The notes under the pieces were generated by a model, which was not told where the DNA came from, did not search any database, and was given only the letters and a program-made list of their open reading frames with translations. Shown piece after piece: positions 57,152 to 64,000 of a stretch of 64,000 nt of DNA. The stretch is from Ancylobacter sonchi (GTDB lineage Bacteria; Pseudomonadota; Alphaproteobacteria; Rhizobiales; Xanthobacteraceae): NCBI RefSeq assembly GCF_018390695.1, contig NZ_JAHBGF010000020.1, positions 558,001 to 622,000 of the forward strand, in the 5' to 3' direction. Made by a program: the position numbers and the translations under genes. Positions within the stretch are counted from its first letter, which is position 1. The number at the start of each line of letters is the position of its first letter.

Positions 57152-58558
57152 CTACTGCCCGCCGGGGGGGCGCACGCCGATCCAGGCGTCGCGTACCTGG
57201 TCGTAATGGGTCTTCGGATTGTAGGTCGCGACCTTGAGCGTCAGCTTGGCGGCGTTGAGCTCGCCGACCGCCGACAACACGGCGTAGGACGCCACCACCC
57301 TGTCGCGCTGCGCGGTGACGAGGCTGGAGCGGGCGTCGAACAGCGACGTCTGCGCGTTCAGCACGTCGAGCGTCGTGCGCTGGCCGACGCGCCATTCCTC
57401 GCGCACGCCGCGTAAGGCGATCTCGTTGGCGGCGACCGAGGCCTGCGCCGATTCGATGGCGTCCTTGGCGGCCTGTAGTGCCCCCCAATACTGCACGACA
57501 TTGGCGCGCACCTGGACGCGGTTCACGTCGACCTCGATACGCGACTGGCTCAGCAGTTCCTTGCTTTCGCGGATATTGGCGAATTCCGAGCCGCCCTGAT
57601 AGATCGGCACCGAGAGATTGAGCGTGGCGGTCGCGCTGGTGCCGCGCGCGATGGGATCGCCGTCGTCGTAGTAATTATACTGCGAAGCGGCTTCGCCATT
57701 GAGCGTCAGGGTCGGCGACAGCGCGGCCTCCGAGACCTTCACATTCGCCTGCCCCTGATCCACCGCGTGCTGGGCGGCGAGAATGGCCGGATGCCGGGAC
57801 AGCCCGAGCGCCACCGCGGCGTCGACGGTCTTCGGCAGCAGCGGATCGATCGGGCGGCCCGGGCTCAGCTTGTTCGCCTTGAGCCCCGTAACCCGCTGGA
57901 ACACGGCATTGGCGGTGTTCAGGTCGGCGGTCGCCTGCGCCAGCGTGCTCTGTGCATTGGCGACGCTGGCCTCGGCCTGGGCGACGTCGGTGTTGGTGAT
58001 CTCGCCGACCGAAAAGCGCTGGCGTGCCGAACGCAGCTCCTCCTGAAAGGCCGCGAGGTTCTGCTTGCGCAGATCGACCAGGGCGGAATTCTGCAGCACG
58101 TTCATATAGGCGGTGGCGGCATCGAGCAGCACGCTCTGCTCGGTGTTGCGCAGCAATTCGCGCTGGCCCTTCACCTGCGATTCGGCGGCTCGAACCGAAC
58201 TGGCGGTTTTCAGCCCGTCATAGATCGTCTGGCTGATAGTGATGCCGACGCTCGACGGGTCGGTCTTGTAGTGGGAAATCGCCGAGCCGGATCCGGTGTC
58301 GTAGCGCCCTTCCACCCACTGCGTGCCGATCGACGCGCTGCCGAATATCTGCGGGCGATAGCCGCTCAACGCGATCGGCACATACTCGTCGGTGGCGCGG
58401 GTAGCCGCGCGTTGCGAGTTGAGCGACGGATTGGCGTTGTAGGCCGAGACCAGGGCCTGATCGAGCGTCTGCGCATGGGCGGCGGACAAGGAGGCGGCCG
58501 AGCCGAGAAAAAGCAATGTCGCGAAAAAACGCTTCGATGCCCTATGGTTAGGATCCAT
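57152..58558 (-). CDS. tolC: TolC-family outer-membrane efflux channel
   Basis: 468 residues from the ATG at 58558 (AGAGGG upstream), with a Sec signal (FFATLLFLGSAASLSAAHA). TolC/OEP repeats are visible: TLDQALVSAYNANPSLNSQR at the front, ARQRFSVGEITNTDVAQAEA in repeat 1 and EEWRVGQRTTLDVLNAQTSL in repeat 2, each with the G-T-D/L pattern. It forms the trimeric duct for type I secretion or drug efflux; no inner-membrane partner is in the window, so it may be the general TolC. It is convergent with the LTXXQ-like gene. Confidence 0.88.
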   Translation of the reverse strand: MDPNHRASKRFFATLLFLGSAASLSAAHAQTLDQALVSAYNANPSLNSQRAATRATDEYVPIALSGYRPQIFGSASIGTQWVEGRYDTGSGSAISHYKTDPSSVGITISQTIYDGLKTASSVRAAESQVKGQRELLRNTEQSVLLDAATAYMNVLQNSALVDLRKQNLAAFQEELRSARQRFSVGEITNTDVAQAEASVANAQSTLAQATADLNTANAVFQRVTGLKANKLSPGRPIDPLLPKTVDAAVALGLSRHPAILAAQHAVDQGQANVKVSEAALSPTLTLNGEAASQYNYYDDGDPIARGTSATATLNLSVPIYQGGSEFANIRESKELLSQSRIEVDVNRVQVRANVVQYWGALQAAKDAIESAQASVAANEIALRGVREEWRVGQRTTLDVLNAQTSLFDARSSLVTAQRDRVVASYAVLSAVGELNAAKLTLKVATYNPKTHYDQVRDAWIGVRPPGGQ

Positions 58559-58983
58559 CGGTGCCCTCTGTTCAAAAATCGGGGCCAGACGCGCCAATCC
58601 GCAGGGGCGGGGATGGCGGTCTGACCCCTACCGGAAGGGAGCCGTCACTCCATCCGGTTTCCGATGGTTCGGGACACTATCAATGAATTACGAAACTTCA
58701 TAGTACCGTATTTATGGCAGGGCTGCGCCGTTCGGGTTTCCCAATGCCGGTGCCGAGCGGCCGAGCCTCGTCGGACGTGACATGGCCGACGGTCGGCGCG
58801 AGGGATGTGCATGAGCCAGCAGCGCTACCGCGCGCTCACGCGCCTCGGGCGCGAGCGTATCCATCGTCCGGCGCGCCGCGGCGCCGGCCGTTCAGGAAAG
58901 GCAGCCTTCGACAGAGCAGGGCGGTGCCGAGCGGCCGAGTGGCTATGGCCCGATCGGTAGCCAGCGATTCAAGTCTATGACGG
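58559..58983. other. Gene-free gap upstream of tolC with an 18-bp direct repeat
   Basis: 425 bases between the tolC start and the sulfatase stop. The AT-rich part (about 58678-58715) is the likely tolC promoter area. CGGTGCCGAGCGGCCGAG occurs at 58748-58765 and 58922-58939. Short open frames here look like chance frames in high-GC DNA. Confidence 0.5.
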
Positions 58984-60774
58984 CTATCGCTCGCTCGCCG
59001 GCGGAAACACCCACTTGCCGTCCTTGAACGGCAGGAAGCTGCCATCGTCGACGCCCACCTCGTCCGCGATCAGGCCGTTCAGCTTGGCGTTGAGCGAAAG
59101 GATGAGGTCGCCCGATGCGCGGCCCTTCATCGCGAGGTTGTCGACCTCGTCCGGATCGTTCTGCAGGTCGTACACCTCAAGATCGTTCTTCGCCGTCAGC
59201 TCTTCCCAGGTGGTGGGCGTGTTGAAGCCCTGCGGCGCGAAATAGCGCGAGAAGCGGTAGCGGCCGTCGAACACGCTGCGGATGGAGCAGCGCAGCTGGA
59301 AGTCAGGCGGCTGCTTCTCCATGGCGGCGATGCGCTGGGCGAGCGGGATCGAATTGTCGGCCTTCACGTCGAAATGCGCGGCCCATCGGGCGTCCTGGTA
59401 GCTCAGCATATTGTAGCAGAACAGCGAGCCGGGCCGCAGCGTGTCGGCCTTGGCGGCGGCGGGCGTGGTGAGCAGCGGCGAGAAATCGTGGCCGGGCAGG
59501 CCCTCCGTCGCCTGCTTCAGCTTGTCCGGCGCCGCCCCCGTGAGCGCGAGAATGGTGGGTGTGAGATCCACCTGCGAGGTCACGGCGTTGCAGACGCCGC
59601 CGCCGGGATAGGCCGGGTGAACGATCATCAGCGGCAAATGGTTTTGCTGGCGATAGGTGGAGTTGCCCTTGCCGCGCATCTGGTGATGCCCGCCCAGTTC
59701 GCCATGATCGGCGGTGAAGACGATGATGGTATCGTCCGACATGCCGTTGGCCTTGACGGCCTCCAGCACGCGATAGACTTGCAGGTCGCAGTCGCGGATG
59801 CAGTTGAAGTAGTAGTTCTGCAGCACCCGCCAGCGGCGATCCTCGTCCGGCCACTCGCCGACGAGATAGTCCATCACTTCCTGATAGATGTGCTGCGCCT
59901 TGGGGCGGCCGGGCGCATCGAAGGCCTGGGTGCGGGTGGAGGGCAGCGGCACGTCCCAGTGCGCGGCGTAGAGGTCGTTTCCCGGCGGCCGGGCGATCGG
60001 CATGGACGACCGCTTGCCTTGCACGGTCTGCCCCGGCAGGTCGGAGTTGATGTACATGACGTCGTGCGGATTGACGAAGTTGACGGCAAGATACCAGGGC
60101 TTTCCAGCCGCCTTCAGCTCCTGCCCCTTGGTGCGCATCCAGCGAGTGACGAAGGCCGTGGTCGTGTCGTCGTAATTGTAGCCGCCGAGCGTGGTGTCGT
60201 TGATGTCGCCGACGCCGAAGAAATCGTCGAAGCCGTAGCTTTCGATGATCTCGCGATACTGCGCGAACGGGGCGTCGATCGCCTTGTCGACCTGATCGAG
60301 ATTGGCGGAGAGGTGCCACTTTCCCTGATAGGCGGCGTGGTAGCCGAGCTGGGCGAGGCGGTGCCCGACCGTCTTCACATCCGTCGACATGTCCGGCTGC
60401 CAGAGCGCGTTGGCGTTGTCGAAGATGCCGGTGTGGGGAATGTGCTGGCCGGTATAGAGCGTCGAGCGGGCCGGTGAGCAGACGCAGGATGCGGCCTGGT
60501 GATTGGTGAAGGTGATGCCGTTGGCCTTGATCCATTCGCGTCCCGGCACCGGGAACGGCCACGCGTCGAAGAAGTGCTCCTGATCCACCAGAATGAACAG
60601 GATGTTGTAGCCGCCGGGCGGGGCGTCGGGCGCCTTGATGGGGGAGGGCGACCGTGACGGCAAATCTCCCGCCTCCGCCGCTTTCGGCAACAGGCTCGCC
60701 CCCACCAGAGCAGCGCCGGAGGTGAAAAGCTCCCGGCGGGACGCGACGATCTTGTTCTCAGGCTTGTCTTTCAC
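58984..60774 (-). CDS. Tat-exported sulfatase (formylglycine-dependent)
   Basis: 596 residues from the GTG at 60774, preceded by GGGGGGA; an ATG 7 codons earlier is possible. A Tat signal (SRRELFTSGAALVGASL) precedes the sulfatase core. The active-site C99-S-P-A-R matches CxPxR, in which Cys becomes formylglycine; LVDQEHFFDAWPFP and FTADHGELGGHHQM provide metal ligands. The large CxPxR sulfatases hydrolyse sulfate esters or act as phosphonate hydrolases. It is divergent from the amidohydrolase gene. A sulfatase-modifying enzyme gene is not in the window. Confidence 0.88.
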   Translation of the reverse strand: MKDKPENKIVASRRELFTSGAALVGASLLPKAAEAGDLPSRSPSPIKAPDAPPGGYNILFILVDQEHFFDAWPFPVPGREWIKANGITFTNHQAASCVCSPARSTLYTGQHIPHTGIFDNANALWQPDMSTDVKTVGHRLAQLGYHAAYQGKWHLSANLDQVDKAIDAPFAQYREIIESYGFDDFFGVGDINDTTLGGYNYDDTTTAFVTRWMRTKGQELKAAGKPWYLAVNFVNPHDVMYINSDLPGQTVQGKRSSMPIARPPGNDLYAAHWDVPLPSTRTQAFDAPGRPKAQHIYQEVMDYLVGEWPDEDRRWRVLQNYYFNCIRDCDLQVYRVLEAVKANGMSDDTIIVFTADHGELGGHHQMRGKGNSTYRQQNHLPLMIVHPAYPGGGVCNAVTSQVDLTPTILALTGAAPDKLKQATEGLPGHDFSPLLTTPAAAKADTLRPGSLFCYNMLSYQDARWAAHFDVKADNSIPLAQRIAAMEKQPPDFQLRCSIRSVFDGRYRFSRYFAPQGFNTPTTWEELTAKNDLEVYDLQNDPDEVDNLAMKGRASGDLILSLNAKLNGLIADEVGVDDGSFLPFKDGKWVFPPASER

Positions 60775-61055
60775 TTTGTTCCCCCCAGGAAACATATCGA
60801 GGATTTTTATTTCCGACGAATGTGTCCCATAAGGCAACGAGATGCGTGAAGTTGGTGTTTGAACACGGGTGCGTGATACGAATTTCTGAAGATTTTCCTC
60901 ATCCTTTGCGATGGCGGGCGTCGCAAAACTGTAATCATGCGTCTCAAGGAAAATGAAAGCCCGCACATCCTTCGATGGACGTCTTCTCATCGATCTTTCG
61001 CGGCCCTAGATTGCGGCAGCCGAACGCGACAAGAATTCGATTACGGGGAAGAGAC
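60775..61055. promoter_or_regulatory. Divergent gap between sulfatase and amidohydrolase genes
   Basis: 281 bases with AT-richer blocks (60795-60840, 60870-60960) that should hold both promoters. I see no clear operator palindrome. Confidence 0.3.
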
Positions 61056-62015
61056 GTGAACAAGATTGCCCTTGAAGAGCATTTCATCACGCCGGGTCTA
61101 GAGCCCCATATGCGGGCGGCGATGCCGAAACTGTCGCCGGAAAGTGCCGACCATCTTTGCCAACTCATGCTGGATTTCGGCGAGCGCCGGCTGGCGGCCA
61201 TGGATTCGGCCGGCATCGATATCGCCGTCCTGTCCATTTCCGGCCCGGGGGTACAGGCCGAGCCGGATGCGGCGGCGGCCGTGAGGTTGGCACGAGACGC
61301 CAATGACAGGCTCGCGGCGGAGATCGCCAGGCAGCCGGCCCGGTATCGCGGCTTCGCCCATCTGCCGATGCAGGACGTGCCCGCCGCCATCGCGGAGCTC
61401 GAGCGCTGCGTAAGCGAGCTCGGCCTCGTCGGCTCGATGGTGAACGGCCATACCCATGGCGTCTATCTCGACGATCCCCGACATGATCCGTTCTGGGAGT
61501 GCATGCAGGCCCTCGACGTGCCGCTCTATCTGCACCCGACGGATTCCTTCGTGCTGCCCTATGTGCTCGAGGGCGCGCCGGAGCTGCTGAAGCCGACCTG
61601 GGAATGGAACTTCGAGACCTCGTCCCATTTCCTGCGGTTGCTGTTTTCCGGCGTGTTCGATCGCTTTCCCAGGCTCAAGATCATCCTCGGGCATATGGGC
61701 GAGACGATGCCCTATCATCTCTGGCGGTTCGACAGCCGCGCCGCGCTCATCACCGGCAAGCGCCCCCTCAGGGAAGTGCCGTCCTTCTACCTGAAGCGGA
61801 ACCTGTTCGTGACGACGTCCGGCCAGTTCGACAATGTTCCGCTGGTCGCGGCGCTCTCCGCCCTCGGGGACGACCGCGTGCTGTTCTCCATCGACTATCC
61901 CTACGAGGATTCGGTCGCTGCCGGTCGTTTCTTCGACGCCGCCCCGCTCGACGAGGCGGTGCGGGCGAAGGTCGCTCGGCTCAACGCCCTCTCCGTCATG
62001 AACATCAGTATCTAG
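61056..62015 (+). CDS. Amidohydrolase-family decarboxylase (gamma-resorcylate decarboxylase-like)
   Basis: 319 residues from the GTG at 61056, supported by GGGGAAGAGA upstream. The TIM-barrel amidohydrolase fold of the ACMSD/2,6-dihydroxybenzoate decarboxylase group: metal-site IALEEHF (E8, H9), LYLHPTD, ILGHMGE and the late Asp in LFSIDYPYED. These enzymes reversibly decarboxylate hydroxybenzoates using a divalent metal. The neighbours are a sulfatase and a UbiD-family decarboxylase, suggesting aromatic acid metabolism. Substrate not proven. Confidence 0.85.
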   Translation: MNKIALEEHFITPGLEPHMRAAMPKLSPESADHLCQLMLDFGERRLAAMDSAGIDIAVLSISGPGVQAEPDAAAAVRLARDANDRLAAEIARQPARYRGFAHLPMQDVPAAIAELERCVSELGLVGSMVNGHTHGVYLDDPRHDPFWECMQALDVPLYLHPTDSFVLPYVLEGAPELLKPTWEWNFETSSHFLRLLFSGVFDRFPRLKIILGHMGETMPYHLWRFDSRAALITGKRPLREVPSFYLKRNLFVTTSGQFDNVPLVAALSALGDDRVLFSIDYPYEDSVAAGRFFDAAPLDEAVRAKVARLNALSVMNISI

Positions 62016-62158
62016 GACGCCGGCCGTCCAGTCCGGCGAACGGCATCGCGGGCTTGCGTTCCGGCGTGGGGTCCTCCAGAGGCGGAACAGGCCTCAGGAG
62101 GACGGCATTTCAGGGGAACGGGCAGGTCCGCGACGCCGCGCCCGGCCATCGATCCCGG

Positions 62159-62578
62159 TTACTTCAGCCCGGCAAGCGAACGGGCCTTGGCAACCGCCCG
62201 CATGCAGCCCGCCTCGTCGCCGGCCGCCTGCAGGTTCTCCGCCTCGTTCAGCGCCGCCGCGGGTCCCGTCGTCGGCTGGTCGAGGCCGGCCGCCGCCAGC
62301 GAGCCCGGTGTCGGATCGTGGGAATCCTGCGCAGCGATGGATTGCTGCTGCGTCGGTGGCTGAGCCGATTTCGGAAGGATCTGCTTCAGCTCGTGCTGCG
62401 TCTTGGCGATGGCCTCGACGCACTTCTCCCAGTTCTGCGCCTGTGCCGGGCCGCCGGCCGCGATCGATGCGAGGCCGAACAGCGCACCGGCAATGCCCAG
62501 CCTAGCAGGCCAGCGGGCGACCGCGCGTGCGGCCGTCAGGGGCCGGTTATCCTCGTTTGCGCCGAGATGTTTCGTCAT
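62159..62578 (-). CDS. Small exported protein of unknown function
   Basis: 139 residues from the ATG at 62578. A Sec-like signal with hydrophobic LGIAGALFGLASIAAGG ends at PAQAQ. The mature part has a helix beginning NWEKCVEAIAKTQHELKQIL and a C-terminal helix AGCMRAVAKARSLAGLK; the two cysteines could pair. The middle is Pro/Gln/Ala-rich. I do not recognise a family. It lies between the amidohydrolase (convergent) and the UbiD gene on the same strand, 68 bases from the latter. Confidence 0.6.
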   Translation of the reverse strand: MTKHLGANEDNRPLTAARAVARWPARLGIAGALFGLASIAAGGPAQAQNWEKCVEAIAKTQHELKQILPKSAQPPTQQQSIAAQDSHDPTPGSLAAAGLDQPTTGPAAALNEAENLQAAGDEAGCMRAVAKARSLAGLK

Positions 62579-62646
62579 GGTGCATGGTCTCGATTTGAAG
62601 AGCCGATCGTCATCGAACCGGCGGCGGTGGATGTGGAACAGGATGC

Positions 62647-64000
62647 CTACTTGGCCGGGTCGATCTCCGGCAGGTCGAAGCTCCGCCAATCCGGGACCTC
62701 CGATACTGCGGGGAATTCCACCCCGAACGGCCGGGTGGCGTCGATGCCCACCGCCGAAGAATAGCCGCCATCGGTCGAGGGATCGAGTGGCGCCGCCGCG
62801 GTACGGTCGACCACGAACACGTCATCGCTCGGCTTGACCCGGAACGACATCGCCCATTCCACATCCGCCGAGCTGCGGATGTCGATGTCGGGATCGACCA
62901 CCACCACCCATTTCGGATGCGGATTGGAGGCGATCGCCGCCAGGATCGCCTGCCGTGCCTCGCCCTCGTAGCGCGGCGTCATGGCGATGACGAAATAGAC
63001 CTGCACGCCGCCCGACGAGGTGATGGCGAGATCGGAGATGGTCGGAAACTGTGCCTTGAGCTGGCGCAGCATCGACGCCTCGAAGGGGATCTGCTTGAGG
63101 ACGTGGTTCTCGGTGATCGGCTTGCCGGTGAGCAGGCCCTGGAAGATCGCGTCCTTGCGATGGGTGATCGCCGTCACCTTGGCGGTCGGCTTGGGGTCGG
63201 CGGGCGTGTAGTAGCCGGTGTATTCGCCGAGCGGCCCCTCGATGCGCTGATCGTCGGAATCGACGACGAACTCGATGATGAACTCCGCATGCGCCGGCAC
63301 TTTCAGGTCGCTGGTGACGGCCTTGGTCAGCTCCACCGGCGCACCACGCAGGCCGCCGGCGACGAACCAGTCGTTCGAGGTATCCGCAACCTGCACCTGG
63401 CAGGCGAACGCCGTCATCGGGTCGATGCCGATAATGATGGCGCCGTGCAGCGGAACCTTGCGCTGCACGGCCTTCGCCATGTTCTTGCCGAAGCGGTGGC
63501 TCGGCGCCGCCCAGACGCCCAGCACTTTCGAATCGTGAAGCTGGAAACGGTAATTGCCGATGTCGGGAATTCCGGTATCAGGATCTTCGGACACCACGAT
63601 GCCGGCGGTGATATAGGGCCCGCCATCCTTGGGACTGTAGGTCGGTACCGGAAGCTTGGTGAGGTCGATGGCGTCGCCCGTGACCACGACCTCCTGGCAG
63701 GGAGCTGCGCCGGCGAAGTCGACGGGCGCGATGGGATTGTCGATGCCCTTCATCACGCGTTCGTGAATATTGTCTTCGCCGGCTTCGAAGGCGATCAGCG
63801 CCCGCTTGCGATTGCCGTACAAACCGCCGACCAGCGGGAATTCCGTGCCGTTTTCCTTGAACATAAGAGCCGGGCCATTCGCCGCGCTGGTCTTGGCGAG
63901 TGCTTTGGCAATGTCATACTTCAACGCGACTGGCCGTGTAATGTCGACGAGTTCGCCGGCTGCCCGTAAGGTCGAAAGAAATGCGCGAAGGTCATTATAA
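62647..64000 (-). CDS. UbiD-family decarboxylase, N-terminus cut by window edge
   Basis: Prenylated-flavin-dependent (de)carboxylase. About 451 residues are visible; the frame stays open to the last base, where codons read YNDLRAFLSTLRAAGELVDI before TRPVALKYDIAK, so the TTG at 63924 is internal and the start is outside the window. UbiD blocks are GNRKRALIAF, GNYRFQLHDSKVLGVWAAPS, a cofactor/metal region around PLHGAIIIGIDP, and the catalytic-type E in RIEGPLGEYTGYY. It decarboxylates aromatic or unsaturated acids. A UbiX-type flavin prenyltransferase is not in the window. It probably forms a set with the amidohydrolase. Confidence 0.9.
   Translation of the reverse strand, partial: YNDLRAFLSTLRAAGELVDITRPVALKYDIAKALAKTSAANGPALMFKENGTEFPLVGGLYGNRKRALIAFEAGEDNIHERVMKGIDNPIAPVDFAGAAPCQEVVVTGDAIDLTKLPVPTYSPKDGGPYITAGIVVSEDPDTGIPDIGNYRFQLHDSKVLGVWAAPSHRFGKNMAKAVQRKVPLHGAIIIGIDPMTAFACQVQVADTSNDWFVAGGLRGAPVELTKAVTSDLKVPAHAEFIIEFVVDSDDQRIEGPLGEYTGYYTPADPKPTAKVTAITHRKDAIFQGLLTGKPITENHVLKQIPFEASMLRQLKAQFPTISDLAITSSGGVQVYFVIAMTPRYEGEARQAILAAIASNPHPKWVVVVDPDIDIRSSADVEWAMSFRVKPSDDVFVVDRTAAAPLDPSTDGGYSSAVGIDATRPFGVEFPAVSEVPDWRSFDLPEIDPAK

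Noticed and set aside
58714..58980. Short plus-strand open frame in the tolC-sulfatase gap
   Set aside because: Arg/Ser/Pro-rich chance frame containing the 18-bp direct repeats, with no ribosome-binding site.

Overview
This window is high-GC DNA (one counted 60-base line is 72% G/C) packed with ABC importers, flavin monooxygenases, a Rieske oxygenase, LysR/TetR regulators and Tat-exported binding proteins. That content suggests the accessory part of an alphaproteobacterial chromosome, probably Hyphomicrobiales (Xanthobacteraceae-like). The assignment is inferred from gene content and style, since there is no rRNA or housekeeping marker here. No tRNA, rRNA, CRISPR array or complete insertion sequence was seen.

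Layout. (1) 1-3680, minus strand: an amide/urea uptake locus with a cytosolic AmiC-like sensor, an AmiR-like ANTAR antiterminator, Tat-exported UrtA and the start of UrtB. Two RNA leaders with an ANTAR-type hairpin and an intrinsic terminator precede amiC and urtA. (2) 3900-4250: frame-shifted remnant of a DUF554 membrane protein. (3) 4247-13215: arginine/guanidino-compound locus. A polar amino-acid ABC transporter plus M20 hydrolase (minus) diverges from a DDAH-like hydrolase, a TetR regulator, AruH and AruI (plus), i.e. the arginine transaminase route. (4) 13232-23859, minus: LysR gene, polyamine-type ABC importer, histidine-box desaturase, TIM-barrel protein, class II aldolase, Rieske oxygenase and FAD oxidoreductase. 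It looks like one catabolic operon whose substrate I cannot name. The Rieske protein has Glu at the bridging position, as in quaternary-amine oxygenases.

(5) 24045-53903: organosulfur island. It holds an aldo/keto reductase, an SfnB/DszC-like flavoprotein, CopC-CopD genes coupled to a sulfonate-type permease, four LLM flavin monooxygenases, a Tau/Ssu-type importer, an FAD oxidoreductase with a seven-copy pentapeptide repeat, two family-5 binding proteins, a DppBCDF importer, a second aldo/keto reductase and ssuABC with an FMN reductase. Five of the island's promoter regions share an AT-rich sequence. A lower-GC stand-alone reverse transcriptase on the opposite strand (41183-42388), preceded by a hairpin-rich non-coding stretch, interrupts the island.

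(6) 54036-58558: OmpR/EnvZ-type two-component system, an exported LTXXQ-like protein and a TolC-family channel. (7) 58984-64000: Tat-exported sulfatase, a resorcylate-decarboxylase-like amidohydrolase, a small exported protein and a UbiD-family decarboxylase running off the right edge, suggesting hydroxy- or sulfo-aromatic degradation.

The most unusual items are the reverse transcriptase with its possible RNA partner, the duplicated ANTAR leaders, the operon of region 4 and the shared sulfur-promoter motif.
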